64,000 bases of DNA from Nocardioides lacusdianchii (GCF_020102855.1 NZ_JADHZD010000005.1:1-64000); one strand, 5' to 3'. Shown: positions 46,833 through 55,659, counted from the first letter of the stretch. Numbers and translations: made by a program. Notes: generated by a model from the letters alone, not told the origin.

Positions 46833-47282
46833 TCATGACGTCCGGGGGTGGACCTCGACCTCGTCGCCGACCGACATCGTGCCGGAGCCCAGCAGCCGGA
46901 AGACCGTCCCGCCGCGGGGTGAGCGCAGGGCCTGCATCGCGCCCGGACCCAGCCAGTCGTCGAGGAGCCGGCAGGGCGCGGCGATGCGGACCACCTCGAG
47001 CTCGACGTCGCCGATCGTCATCCGCTCACCGGGGCGCGTCGGGATCGGGCCGTGGTCGAGGGTGATGTTTCGCCGGGTCAGTCCCGGGTCGACCGGTCGC
47101 CCGAGCACCTCAGCGGCGACCGCGAGGTCGTCGAGCGCCTGCACGGTGACGTGGCGGTGCTTCGTGCCGTGGTAGCGGTCGCCCACCAGGCCGGTCCCGG
47201 CCTCGGCCTCGACCGACGGCACGGACTTCGTCGGGATCTTCCGGCCCGGGGCGAGGTGGATGGAGTGGACGCGGGAGCTCAC
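46833..47282 (-). CDS. MOSC-domain protein
   Basis: The 149-residue protein is a stand-alone MOSC domain (YiiM-like): GTGLVGDRYHGTKHRHVTVQ, LTRRNITLDHGPIPTRPGER, VVRIAAPCRLLDDWLGPGAM with the conserved cysteine that binds the molybdenum cofactor or sulfur. Such proteins carry out Mo-dependent reduction of N-hydroxylated compounds or sulfur transfer. The ATG at 47282 begins MSSRVHSIHLAPG, the usual family start. Confidence 0.87.
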   Translation of the reverse strand: MSSRVHSIHLAPGRKIPTKSVPSVEAEAGTGLVGDRYHGTKHRHVTVQALDDLAVAAEVLGRPVDPGLTRRNITLDHGPIPTRPGERMTIGDVELEVVRIAAPCRLLDDWLGPGAMQALRSPRGGTVFRLLGSGTMSVGDEVEVHPRTS

Positions 47283-47371
47283 TCAGCGACCGTACGTCGA
47301 GCGGTCTAGTCGACCGGGCCCGACAGCCGCGGGGAGTGCTACACCTGACGGGTCGGACGTCAGGAGGTCGG

Positions 47372-48322
47372 ATGAGCACCACGCCCTGGCAGCTGCCGCA
47401 GACCGGTGCCGGGTGGGTCACCGACGGCGGGCTGGAGACGGACCTGATCTTCCATCGCGGCATCGACCTGCCGGACTTCGCGTCCTTCCCGCTCCTCGAC
47501 GACGCGGACGGCCGCGCGGTGCTGGCCGACTACTACCGCGCGTACGCCGACGTCGCCGCCCGCGCGGGCGCCGGGCTGCTGCTCGAGACGCCGACCTGGC
47601 GCGCCAACGCCGACTGGGGCGCACGCCTGGGCTACGACGCCGCCGCGCTGGCCCGCGTCAACAGCGACGCGGTCGACCTGGTGCGCGAGCTGGCCGGGGA
47701 CGTCGACGTCGCCGAGGTGCTCCTCGTCGGGGCGGTCGGCCCGCGCGGCGACGGCTACGTCGCGGGCGACCTGGCGGCCGACGACTACGCCGACTACCAC
47801 CGCCCGCAGCTGGCCGCGTTCGCCGAGTCGGGTGCCGACCTCGCGACGGCGTACACGCTCACGACGGTCGCCGAGGCGGTCGGCGTCGTGCGCGCTGCCC
47901 AGGACGTGGCACTGCCGGTGGGCATCTCCTTCACCGTCGAGACCGACGGCCGGCTCCCGGACGGTACGCCGCTCGGCACGGCAGTCGTCTCGCTCGACAC
48001 CGCGACGGCCGCGGGCGCCGCCCACCTGCTCGTCAACTGCGCCCACCCCGACCACGTCGGACCCGGACTCGACGCGGCGGCTCCGTGGGCACAGCGGATC
48101 GCCGGGCTGCGGGTGAACTCGTCGCGGCTGAGCCACGCCGAGCTCGACGAGGCCGAGGAGCTCGACGAGGGCGACCTCGCCGACCTCGCGCGCACCACCC
48201 GCGCGCTCGCGGCGGCGCTGCCCGCCGTCAGCATCGTCGGCGGGTGCTGCGGCACTGACGCCCGCCACGTCGCGGCCATGTGGGACGGCTGGTCGCCGGT
48301 GGCCGGGGCGGGGCGAAAGTAG
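47372..48322 (+). CDS. Homocysteine S-methyltransferase
   Basis: The 316-residue protein is a barrel methyltransferase of the MmuM type: VTDGGLETDLIFHRGIDLPD, LLLETPTWRANADWG, ISFTVETDGRLPDGTPL. The three zinc-binding cysteines are in LLVNCAHP and VGGCCGTDARH. It transfers a methyl group, probably from S-methylmethionine or SAM, to homocysteine to form methionine. AGGAGG is placed five bases before the ATG at 47372. Monocistronic by context. Confidence 0.9.
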   Translation: MSTTPWQLPQTGAGWVTDGGLETDLIFHRGIDLPDFASFPLLDDADGRAVLADYYRAYADVAARAGAGLLLETPTWRANADWGARLGYDAAALARVNSDAVDLVRELAGDVDVAEVLLVGAVGPRGDGYVAGDLAADDYADYHRPQLAAFAESGADLATAYTLTTVAEAVGVVRAAQDVALPVGISFTVETDGRLPDGTPLGTAVVSLDTATAAGAAHLLVNCAHPDHVGPGLDAAAPWAQRIAGLRVNSSRLSHAELDEAEELDEGDLADLARTTRALAAALPAVSIVGGCCGTDARHVAAMWDGWSPVAGAGRK

Positions 48323-48359
48323 GAGGCGCGCTGTCGGTGGGTCGCCCTAGGGTTTCTCC

Positions 48360-49781
48360 GTGCCCCTGGACGACCTCGACCCGATCCCCGCGGACCCTGC
48401 TGCCCCGCTGGTCGAGGCCCACCTGCCTCCGGGCGTGGCCCGCGGACCGGAGACGCTGCGTGCGTTCCGTGCGGTGCTCGCCAACACGCTCGTCGCCAAC
48501 GTCACCTCGAGCTACCTCTGGTTCGCGCTGACCTTCTGGGCCTACCTCGAGACCCGCTCGGTGATGGCCACCGCGATCATCGGCGGCGGCTTCATGCTCT
48601 TCACTGCCGTCTTCGGCACGTTCTTCGGCACGCTGGTCGACCACCACCGCAAGAAGCACGTGATGGTCGCGTCGTCGACGGTCACGCTCGTGACCTACGC
48701 ACTGGCAGGCGGGATCTGGCTGGCGCTCGGCGAGGACCGGCTGGCCGACTGGGGCAGCGCCTGGTTCTGGCTCTTCGCGGCGGTCATCCTCGTCGGCGGC
48801 GTGGTGGAGAGCCTGCGCAACATCGCGCTCTCCACGACCGTGACCCTCCTCGTGCCCGAGGACGGACGCGACAAGGCCAACGGGCTGGTCGGCACGGTCC
48901 AGGGCATCGCCTTCATGATCACCAGCGTCTTCAGCGGTCTCAGCGTCGGCCTGCTTGGCATGGGGTGGACCCTGGCCATCGCGATCGCGCTGACCGGGGC
49001 GTCGCTCGTCCACCTGCTCCCCGTCGGCATCCCCGAGCTCGACCCCGAGCCCGAGGAGGGCGTCTCGCGCTTCGACGTCCGCGGCGCGGTGGCGGCGATC
49101 CGCTCGGTCCCCGGCCTGGTGGCGCTGATCCTCTTCTCCACCTTCAACAACCTGGTCAGCGGCGTCTACATCGCGCTCATGGACCCCTACGGCCTGACCC
49201 TCTTCAGCGTCGAGGCGTGGGGCATCGTGCTCGGCGTGACCGGTCTGGGCTTCGTCGTGGGCGGCGGGCTGGTCGCGAAGTTCGGGCTCGGGGCCAACCC
49301 GGTCCGCACGCTGCTGCTGGTGAACCTCGGCGTCGCGGGCCTCGGCATGACCTTCACCCTGCGCGAGTGGGCCTGGCTCTACGTCCTCGGCATCTTCCTC
49401 TTCATGTGCATCATCCCGGCGGCGGAGTCGGCCGAGCAGACGATCCTGCAGCGCGTGGTGCCCTTCCGCACCCAGGGTCGGGTGTTCGGCTTCGCGCAGA
49501 GCGTGGAGGTCGCCGCGAGCCCGATCTCGGCCTTCATGATCGGTCCGATCGCGGAGTTCTGGCTGATCCCCTACATGGAGTCCAGCGAGGGCCGCTCGAC
49601 CTGGGGCTGGCTGGTCGGCAGCGGCGAGGCGCGCGGCATCGCGCTGGTCTTCATGGGAGCCGGCGCGATCATGCTGGTGACGGTGCTCGTCGCGCTGGCG
49701 TCCGCGCCCTACCGCCGGCTCTCCGACGCGTACGCCGCCGCGCCCCCGCAGCAGCTCGAGGGCGTCGCCACCCCCGACTGA
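48360..49781 (+). CDS. MFS transporter
   Basis: The 473-residue protein has twelve predicted helices and an MFS layout related to EntS-like exporters: TLVANVTSSYLWFALTFWAY, GGGFMLFTAVFGTFFGTLVD then HHRKKHVMVASSTVTLVTYA (motif A region), and a central loop with LDPEPEEGVSRFDVRGAVAA. The C-half contains VLGVTGLGFVVGGGLVAKFG and AAESAEQTILQRVVPFRTQG, typical of this exporter group. It starts with a GTG at 48360. The substrate is unknown. Confidence 0.88.
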   Translation: MPLDDLDPIPADPAAPLVEAHLPPGVARGPETLRAFRAVLANTLVANVTSSYLWFALTFWAYLETRSVMATAIIGGGFMLFTAVFGTFFGTLVDHHRKKHVMVASSTVTLVTYALAGGIWLALGEDRLADWGSAWFWLFAAVILVGGVVESLRNIALSTTVTLLVPEDGRDKANGLVGTVQGIAFMITSVFSGLSVGLLGMGWTLAIAIALTGASLVHLLPVGIPELDPEPEEGVSRFDVRGAVAAIRSVPGLVALILFSTFNNLVSGVYIALMDPYGLTLFSVEAWGIVLGVTGLGFVVGGGLVAKFGLGANPVRTLLLVNLGVAGLGMTFTLREWAWLYVLGIFLFMCIIPAAESAEQTILQRVVPFRTQGRVFGFAQSVEVAASPISAFMIGPIAEFWLIPYMESSEGRSTWGWLVGSGEARGIALVFMGAGAIMLVTVLVALASAPYRRLSDAYAAAPPQQLEGVATPD

Positions 49782-49790
49782 CCGACGTCA

Positions 49791-50918
49791 TCAGGCGGGC
49801 ATCCGGGCCCGGAGGAACCGCACCGTGCGGTCCATCGCGGCGACGAAGGCCGGCCCGAAGGCGTGCCCGTCGTCGTACCACTCCAGCGTCGAGTCGACAC
49901 CGGCCGCGGTCAGCGCGCGCTGGCTGGCGCGCGCCCACTCCGGCGGGCAGGTGTCGTCGAAGCGGCCGTGCACCAGCAGCACCGGCTCGGTGATCTGGTC
50001 GAAGGCCGGGCGCGAGGAGACGCCGCGCCAGAACTCCGGGTCGTCCGCGGGCAGTCCGTGGCGTCCGCGGTAGGACGCGCGCAGCTCGGGGAGCGGGGCG
50101 TCGGGGCGCTGGAACTGCACGAAGTTCTCCGCCTCGAGGCTCGACACCGACGCCCAGCCGGTGCCGGCGGCGAAGAGGCCGGGCTCGGCCGCGAGTGCCT
50201 TGAGCATCACGCCGCCGCCCATGGAGCGGCCGAAGAGCGCGATGCGGTCGGGGTCGACGCGCACGTCGCGGGAGTCGGCCAGCGCGCGGGCCGCGGCGAC
50301 GACGTCCGCGGAGTAGCCCAGGCGCACCGCGGTCTCGACGCGCGGGTCGTCGGTGGACTCGGCGTGGTTGCGGTAGTCGACGTGCAGCGCGACGAAGCCG
50401 CGCTCGGCGAGGAAGCCGCGCTCGCGCGTCATGCCCTGGCCGCGCACGTAGATCGCCGGGTCGATGTAGCCGTGGGCGAGCACGACGGCCGGCCACCCTC
50501 CGCTGCCCTGGGGCGGACGCCCGGTCGGCACGTTGAGCACGCCGCTGATCCGCAGCGGCGCGGTGCTCTCGCCCGCGGTGGTCGAGGCGAAGGTGACGTC
50601 GTACGACGTGAAGGCCGCGGTCCGCTCGCGCACCGCGCCCAGGCGCAGGTCACCGCCGGTGAGGTTGGCCTCAGCGAGGGCCGCGACGGAGATCGGGTTG
50701 GGCGGCTCCTCCTCGACCGGCTCCTCGGTCGGCTCGTCCGTGGGGGTCTCGGTCGGAGTCGGGGTCGCGTCCTCGGAGGGCGACTCGGAGGGCGACTCGC
50801 TCGACGAGGAGGACGTCGGTGTCGACGCGGGATCGTCGGACCCGGTGGTGTCCGAGCACGCGACGAGCAGGAGCAGGGGTGCCAGCGCAGAGGCGGCGCG
50901 GAGCCGGAGGCCGTCCAT
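49791..50918 (-). CDS. Lipoprotein alpha/beta-hydrolase (S9/prolyl-oligopeptidase-like)
   Basis: The 375-residue protein has a signal peptide with lipobox LVAC (C21), a 55-residue Ser/Pro/Glu linker, then a hydrolase domain: VVLAHGYIDPAIYVRGQGMT, nucleophile elbow GRSMGGG, Asp in VHGRFDDTCPP and His in DDGHAFGPAF. This complete triad suggests a surface-anchored esterase or peptidase. It is convergent with the MFS gene and divergent from the ECF41-like sigma gene (114 bp apart). Confidence 0.87.
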   Translation of the reverse strand: MDGLRLRAASALAPLLLLVACSDTTGSDDPASTPTSSSSSESPSESPSEDATPTPTETPTDEPTEEPVEEEPPNPISVAALAEANLTGGDLRLGAVRERTAAFTSYDVTFASTTAGESTAPLRISGVLNVPTGRPPQGSGGWPAVVLAHGYIDPAIYVRGQGMTRERGFLAERGFVALHVDYRNHAESTDDPRVETAVRLGYSADVVAAARALADSRDVRVDPDRIALFGRSMGGGVMLKALAAEPGLFAAGTGWASVSSLEAENFVQFQRPDAPLPELRASYRGRHGLPADDPEFWRGVSSRPAFDQITEPVLLVHGRFDDTCPPEWARASQRALTAAGVDSTLEWYDDGHAFGPAFVAAMDRTVRFLRARMPA

Positions 50919-51032
50919 CGCTCCAGTGTGCGTGACGGGTCCCAGCCGCCGGTCCGGTCACGATTCCGGTCACATTCCTGCTCGCCCGCACGTCTACGGG
51001 TTGGCAGGGTGGGCGATGACGAGAGGGAACCG

Positions 51033-51878
51033 ATGGACAGCACCGAGGTCTTCGAGGCCGAGCGGGCGCGCCTGGTGGTCCTCGCCGGGCGGGTGCTCGG
51101 CGACCACGCCGAGGCCGAGGACGTCGTGCAGCAGGCGTGGCTGCGCCTGGAGCGGACCCGCTCTCGTGACGACGCGGAGATCGAGAACCTCCCGGCCTGG
51201 CTCACCACGGTGACCACCCGGCTGTGCCTGGACCGGTTGCGCGCCCGGGTGCCGGTGCCGGCGGAGGAGGTCGAGGTCGCCGGGACCGCACCCGACCCGG
51301 CCGACGACGTTGCCCTCGCCGACACCGTCGGCATCGCGCTCCAGGCGGTCATCGACCGGCTGACGCCCCGCGAGCGGGTGGCCTTCGTGCTGCACGACAG
51401 CTTCGGCTTCGAGTTCGCCACGATCGCCGCCGTCCTCGACACCACGCCCGCTGCCGCGCGCAAGCTCGCCTCGCGTGCCCGTGCGAAGGTCGCCCAGCCC
51501 GCCACCGAGGATGCCCTCGCGGACTGGGAGGTGGTCGACGCGTTCATGGCGGCCGCGCGCGGCGGCGACCTCGACCGGCTGCTGCGGCTCCTGGCCCCGG
51601 ACGCGGTCGTCGGTGCCGACGACGCGGCGGTCCTCGCCGGGACGCCGGCCTCCATCGAGGGCCGGGAGGAGGTGGCGGCGTTCTTCGACGGCAGCGCGCA
51701 GGCCGCGCTCGCCGTCTTCGTGGGCGACCGCCCGGCGTCGGCGTGGTTTTTGCGCGGGGAGGCCAGGGTCGTCTTCGACTTCACCGTGCGCGACGGCCAG
51801 GTCCACGCCATCGCCTTCCGGGCCGACCCCGCGGTCCTGGCCCGGGTCGTACGCCGTGAGGGCGGCGCGCCGAGGTAG
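51033..51878 (+). CDS. ECF41-like (SigJ-type) sigma factor with C-terminal SnoaL-like domain
   Basis: The 281-residue protein has sigma region 2 (VLGDHAEAEDVVQQAWLRLE, LPAWLTTVTTRLCLDRLRAR), region 4 (VIDRLTPRERVAFVLHDSFG, FEFATIAAVLDTTPAAARKL) and a SnoaL-like domain (about 175-275) that in ECF41 proteins replaces an anti-sigma factor. The DGGGK-type motif of canonical ECF41 C-terminal domains is not seen; the equivalent place reads VVGADDAAV. A DUF1059 gene follows after 59 bp and is a likely target. Confidence 0.88.
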   Translation: MDSTEVFEAERARLVVLAGRVLGDHAEAEDVVQQAWLRLERTRSRDDAEIENLPAWLTTVTTRLCLDRLRARVPVPAEEVEVAGTAPDPADDVALADTVGIALQAVIDRLTPRERVAFVLHDSFGFEFATIAAVLDTTPAAARKLASRARAKVAQPATEDALADWEVVDAFMAAARGGDLDRLLRLLAPDAVVGADDAAVLAGTPASIEGREEVAAFFDGSAQAALAVFVGDRPASAWFLRGEARVVFDFTVRDGQVHAIAFRADPAVLARVVRREGGAPR

Positions 51879-51937
51879 CGGTCACATCCGGCGGCTGCCG
51901 GTCGTCACACCACTGAAGCCCCACCGAGGAGGAACCG

Positions 51938-52174
51938 ATGAAGACCATGACCTGCCGCCAGCTCGGCGGACCCTGCGACCTCGCGCACCGCGGCGAGACC
52001 CACGACGACGTGATCAACGCGCAGGACCAGCACCTCAAGGCCGCGGAGAAGGACGGTGACGCCGCCCACCAGCCCGCCCGGGACGAGATGAAGGCGCGCT
52101 GGCGTCACCCCAAGCGGTCGCTGGGGTGGTACCGCGACATGAAGCAGGCCTTCGCCGACCTGCCGGAGGACTGA
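51938..52174 (+). CDS. DUF1059-like small protein
   Basis: The 78-residue protein begins MKTMTCRQLGGPCDLAHRGE, the pattern of DUF1059-like small proteins (TCRqlGG.CD....g.t.dEv...), with two cysteines at 6 and 13. The C-terminus is charged and helical (HPKRSLGWYRDMKQAFADLP). AGGAGG lies before the ATG. Its place directly after an ECF41-type sigma factor matches the usual pairing of these sigma factors with small redox or detoxification genes. Confidence 0.72.
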   Translation: MKTMTCRQLGGPCDLAHRGETHDDVINAQDQHLKAAEKDGDAAHQPARDEMKARWRHPKRSLGWYRDMKQAFADLPED

Positions 52175-52193
52175 GCCCCGGCTCCGAGCCGGG

Positions 52194-52538
52194 TCAGCGC
52201 GCCCGGCGGTCGGCCAGCAGCCAGGCCGCGCCGGCGCTCACCGCGGTGACGCCGAGGACCGAGGGCCACGTGCCGACCTTCTTCGCCAAGGGGTGCGAGA
52301 CGCCCATCGCGGTCCAGTAGGCGGCTGTCAGCCCGGCCGTGAGCGGCGCCCCGCCGACGGCGTACCACTGCCGTGCGGCGACGGCGTTGGCGCCGAGCAT
52401 CGCGGCTCCGCCGAGGGGGCGTACGCCGGTGCGCTGGGCGAGCGCGAACCCGCCGACCAGGCCGGCGGCGAGCAGCGGGGCGGTGGGGACGGTCGTGGTG
52501 GAACGGGGCGAGGCAGGCACGACGCCGAGACTAGCCAT
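52194..52538 (-). CDS. Hypothetical membrane protein
   Basis: The 114-residue protein has three or four hydrophobic helices (APLLAAGLVGGFALAQRTGV, LGGAAMLGANAVAARQWY, LTAGLTAAYWTAMGVSHPLA, WPSVLGVTAVSAGAAWLLAD). The ATG at 52538 was preferred over one nine bases upstream. No family name can be given. Convergent with the DUF1059 gene (19 bp apart). Confidence 0.6.
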   Translation of the reverse strand: MASLGVVPASPRSTTTVPTAPLLAAGLVGGFALAQRTGVRPLGGAAMLGANAVAARQWYAVGGAPLTAGLTAAYWTAMGVSHPLAKKVGTWPSVLGVTAVSAGAAWLLADRRAR

Positions 52539-52601
52539 CGGACCCATGGCCAGGACGTCGTCCGCAGCGCACACTGGTCCTCCCCGAGCGAAGGACTGCA
52601 C

Positions 52602-52895
52602 GTGAGCGATCTCCAGGTCATGGCCACCATCCCCGTCAAGGCCGAGGCGGTCGAGCAGGTCCGACCCGCGCTCCAGGCGCTCGTCGAGGCAACCCGGGCC
52701 GAGGAGGGGTGCCTGGCCTACGACCTCTTCGAGTCCGGCGCGGCTCCCGGCACGTTCATCACGCTCGAGCGGTGGCGCGACGCCGACGCCCTCGACGCGC
52801 ACATGCGCACGCCCCACGTGGCGGCCGCCTTCGCCGCCGCCGAGGGTGCGCTCAGCGGGGAGGTCGCGATCCACCCGCTCCAGCCCGTGGGCTGA
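52602..52895 (+). CDS. Antibiotic-biosynthesis-monooxygenase (ABM) domain protein
   Basis: The 97-residue protein is one ABM dimeric alpha/beta-barrel domain: VMATIPVKAEAVEQVRPALQ, ALVEATRAEEGCLAYDLFES, FITLERWRDADALDAHMRTP, HVAAAFAAAE. Such YgiN/LsrG-like proteins act as quinol monooxygenases or on small aromatic or haem substrates. It starts with a GTG at 52602 in tight divergence (63 bp) from the membrane protein gene. Confidence 0.85.
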   Translation: MSDLQVMATIPVKAEAVEQVRPALQALVEATRAEEGCLAYDLFESGAAPGTFITLERWRDADALDAHMRTPHVAAAFAAAEGALSGEVAIHPLQPVG

Positions 52896-53100
52896 TCGCG
52901 CACGTCTGGGCCAGGCCGAGCGCCCAGCAGGTCGGGCACCCGCGCAGCAGCACCGCCGCGGGCGCGACCAGCAGGAGCGCGAGCGGGCCCCACCACGGCA
53001 CCAGCATGAAGGCGGCCACCATCAGCGGCAGACCGAGCGCCCCGCGGACCAGGTGTCGCGGGACGCTGCTGCTGGCGAACATCGTGTCGGGCTGGCTCAC
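52852..53100 (-). CDS. Small membrane protein (DUF2892-like)
   Basis: The 82-residue protein has two hydrophobic segments (LVRGALGLPLMVAAFMLVPW, GPLALLLVAPAAVLLRGCPT) and a CPTCWALG motif, resembling short DUF2892 membrane proteins in which a CP-motif follows the second helix. Its 3' end overlaps the ABM gene convergently by 44 bp, which is unusual; the last 15 residues are proline/arginine-rich and may be run-on. Confidence 0.5.
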   Translation of the reverse strand: MSQPDTMFASSSVPRHLVRGALGLPLMVAAFMLVPWWGPLALLLVAPAAVLLRGCPTCWALGLAQTCAISPRAGAGGSRPPR

Positions 53101-53153
53101 GGGTGGTGTTCGACGCCGCGCGCGTCCGCGGATTGTCCGGCGCGTCCCAGGGA

Positions 53154-53369
53154 CTACTCCGACGGCTCCGGGGTGTCGATGTTGACGTCGGCGCAGTCGA
53201 CCTTCGGGTTGACGCCGGTGTAGTTGAGCGGGCCGGCGACGATGTTGAGCGCGATGTCGCTGGCCTCGGAGCAGTTGGTCCGGGCGTCGTCGAAGTAGCC
53301 GCGCTGGAAGGCGGCGAAGCCGCCGATGACCAGCCAGATCACGAGCAGGATGCCGATCAGTCGTCCCAC
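53154..53369 (-). CDS. Small single-pass membrane protein
   Basis: The 71-residue protein has an N-terminal helix (LIGILLVIWLVIGGFAAFQR) followed by an exported tail with two cysteines (NCSEASDIALNIVAGPLNYT, VDCADVNIDTPEPSE) that could form a disulfide. GGAGG occurs upstream of the ATG at 53369. Similar small proteins are common in actinobacteria but without known role. Confidence 0.65.
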   Translation of the reverse strand: MGRLIGILLVIWLVIGGFAAFQRGYFDDARTNCSEASDIALNIVAGPLNYTGVNPKVDCADVNIDTPEPSE

Positions 53370-53478
53370 GGGGGTGCCTCCTCGTCCAGGACGGCGAGAC
53401 CGCCGTCGTCTGTGACTATGCGCCCACCGGGCAGTCGACTGCCACCCTCGCAGGGGTAGGCGGGCCTAGGGTGGGGCC

Positions 53479-53859
53479 ATGGACACCGCAGCCGTCGTCT
53501 TCGCGGCCGGAGCCGCCCTGCTCCACGTCTACATCTGGGTCCTCGAGTCGTTCCGGTGGACCGAGCCGGCGACCCGCAAGACCTTCGGCACCTCCGCGGC
53601 AGACGCCGAGGTGACGAAGCCGCTGGCCTACAACCAGGGCTTCTACAACCTCTTCCTCGCGGTCATCACCGTCGCCGGCCTCGTCGCGGGCGGCGCTCGG
53701 ACCGACGTCGGCACCGCCCTCGTGCTCGCGGGCGCCGGGTCGATGCTCGCGGCCGCGCTCGTGCTCGTCGCGCATGACCGGCGGATGGTGCGCGCCGCGC
53801 TGACCCAGGGAACCTTCCCCGCCCTGGCCGTGCTGTTCGTCCTGCTCGCGCGGGCCTGA
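53479..53859 (+). CDS. DUF1304 membrane protein
   Basis: The 126-residue protein has four hydrophobic helices and the DUF1304 patterns LLHVYIWVLESFRWTEPATR, KTFGTS, KPLAYNQGFYNLFLAVITVA and GSMLAAALVLVAHDRRMVRA. The family is a small integral membrane group of unknown function related to the DoxX/DUF417 set. Convergent with the oxidoreductase gene. Confidence 0.87.
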   Translation: MDTAAVVFAAGAALLHVYIWVLESFRWTEPATRKTFGTSAADAEVTKPLAYNQGFYNLFLAVITVAGLVAGGARTDVGTALVLAGAGSMLAAALVLVAHDRRMVRAALTQGTFPALAVLFVLLARA

Positions 53860-53870
53860 TCCAGGAGCGC

Positions 53871-55532
53871 TCAGCGCGCCAGCCAAGTGTGCACCGACGA
53901 CACCACCGACGCGCCCTCGCCGGTCGCCGAGGCCACCCGCTTCATCGACCCCGACCGGATGTCGCCGCCGCAGAAGACGCCCGGCAGCGTGGTCGCCAGG
54001 TCCTCGGGCGGCACGTCGCCGACCCAGCGCTCGCGGGGGATGTCGCGACCGGTAACCACGAAGCCGTGCTCGTCGCGCAGCACCTCGTCGGGCAGCCACC
54101 CGCACTCGGGCGCGGCGCCGAGGAGGAGGAAGAGGCCGCGTGCCTCGACCCGCTCCTGCTCGCCGGTCGTGACGTCCTCGAGGTCAAGCCACGCCAGGTG
54201 GTTCACGTCGTCGGGTCCGCCGTCGACGACGCGCGTCGAGCCCCGCACCGTGATGCGCGGGTTCCACTCGATCCCGTCGATGAGGTAGGACGACATCGTG
54301 GCCGTCAGGTCCGGACGGCGTACGACGATCGTGACCGCGCTGGCGAAGCGCGCGGCGTGGATCGCCGCCTGGCCGGCCGAGTTGCCGCCGCCCACGATTA
54401 CGACGTGGTCGCCGGCGAGCTCGCGCGCGGCCGCCATCGCGGCGCCGTAGTAGACCCCGCGGCCGACCAGCTCCTCGATGGGCTCGACGCCGAGTCGGCG
54501 GTAGTCGACACCGGTGGCGACGAGGACCGTCCGCGTGTGCACGTCGCCGCCCTCGGTGTGCACGATGTGGTGCCCGCCGTCGGCGCACGGCGAGATGCCG
54601 GTCGCCGGCCAGCCGGTGAAGAAGCGCGTGCCGAAGCGCAGCGCCTGCCCGCGGGCCCGCTGCGCCAGGCGCATCCCGGAGATGCCGCGCGGGAAGCCGA
54701 GGTAGTTGCGGATCATCGAGCTGGTGCCGGCCTGCCCGCCGATGGCCTCGGCCTCCAGGCAGACCGTCGAGAGGCCCTCGCTCGAGGCGTACACGCTCGC
54801 GGCGAGTCCGGCCGGCCCGGCGCCGACGACCACCAGGTCGACCACTTCGTCGAGCTCGATGTCGTCGGGGCGGCCGTAGAGCTGGTTGGCGAGGGCGCGC
54901 ACGCTCGGGCAGTGGCCGCACCAGCCGACCAGCGACGACACGACCGGCCAGCGGCCCTCGTCCTCGGGGCAGTCCGCCATCACCGCGCGGCCGACCTCGC
55001 TGTCGGGGTGGTGCACGCCCGCCGGCAGGCCGACGCGGCCGAGGTAGTCGAGCAGCTCGCGGGTCAGCGCGTCCTTCTCGGGGGTGATGATGCGGACGTT
55101 CTCGACCACGGGGGCAGCGACGGTGGCGTTCCACTCGTTGAGCAGCTCGCCGACCGCGCCGTGGAACTCCTCGTCGCGCGGTCCCTGCGGCATGAGCAGG
55201 AGCGCGTCGACCTTGCCGGCGGCGACCGCGTGGCGGAAGGCCGGGCTGTCCTCGCGGAAGCGGCTGACGTGCGACACGATCAGTCGTCGCGCGGTCGGCA
55301 CGGCCTTGCGGGTGCCGGCGATCAATGCGTACAGCTTGTCCTGGTCGTGGTCGCTGTCGATGACGAACAGCGCGACCGGGTGGCCCGTGCCGAGCAGGTC
55401 CTCGGCGCACGCCTTGGCGGCCAGCTCGTCGCCGACCAGGCGTACGTCGTACTCCCGCTCGTAGCGGCTGAAGGCCTCGGCCAGCACGTCGCCGTGGCGG
55501 GACGAGGCGATGACGATCGCGGGCGCTCCCAT
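53871..55532 (-). CDS. FAD-dependent oxidoreductase, thioredoxin-reductase-like with N-terminal regulatory domains
   Basis: The 553-residue protein has a receiver-like alpha/beta domain (about 1-135), a degenerate glutaredoxin-like segment (140-220) and a thioredoxin-reductase-like flavoprotein (230-553) with VDLVVVGAGPAGLAASVYAS, SMIRNYLGFPRGISGMRLAQ, VVIVGGGNSAGQAAIHAARF and a C-terminal PGVFCGGDIRSGSMKRVASA. The usual TrxR redox motif CxxC between the NADPH strands is missing (YYGAAMAAARELAG). A WCGHC stretch (204-208) sits in the N-terminal part. It probably transfers electrons from NAD(P)H to a separate acceptor. Confidence 0.85.
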   Translation of the reverse strand: MGAPAIVIASSRHGDVLAEAFSRYEREYDVRLVGDELAAKACAEDLLGTGHPVALFVIDSDHDQDKLYALIAGTRKAVPTARRLIVSHVSRFREDSPAFRHAVAAGKVDALLLMPQGPRDEEFHGAVGELLNEWNATVAAPVVENVRIITPEKDALTRELLDYLGRVGLPAGVHHPDSEVGRAVMADCPEDEGRWPVVSSLVGWCGHCPSVRALANQLYGRPDDIELDEVVDLVVVGAGPAGLAASVYASSEGLSTVCLEAEAIGGQAGTSSMIRNYLGFPRGISGMRLAQRARGQALRFGTRFFTGWPATGISPCADGGHHIVHTEGGDVHTRTVLVATGVDYRRLGVEPIEELVGRGVYYGAAMAAARELAGDHVVIVGGGNSAGQAAIHAARFASAVTIVVRRPDLTATMSSYLIDGIEWNPRITVRGSTRVVDGGPDDVNHLAWLDLEDVTTGEQERVEARGLFLLLGAAPECGWLPDEVLRDEHGFVVTGRDIPRERWVGDVPPEDLATTLPGVFCGGDIRSGSMKRVASATGEGASVVSSVHTWLAR

Positions 55533-55582
55533 GTCACGAGCCTAGCCGTGCGCGAGGGACGAGCGCCCGGCGTGGCGAGGGA

Positions 55583-55635
55583 GGTTGAGCAAGCCCGCGG
55601 CCGAGCTCGCGAGGTCGCGACGGCGCGTCGAAACC
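55583..55635. repeat. GGTTGAG...TCGAAACC dispersed repeat (short copy)
   Basis: The segment starts GGTTGAG and ends TCGAAACC, as does the copy at 57745-57778; the interior differs. This resembles intergenic repeats found in Nocardioides-type genomes. Confidence 0.5.
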
Positions 55636-55659
55636 AACGTAAGCCCGGCCGCCGCCCGC

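Noticed and set aside
53871..55532. Classical thioredoxin reductase
   Set aside because: The CxxC between the two nucleotide-binding domains is absent and the N-terminal domains are different from TrxR.
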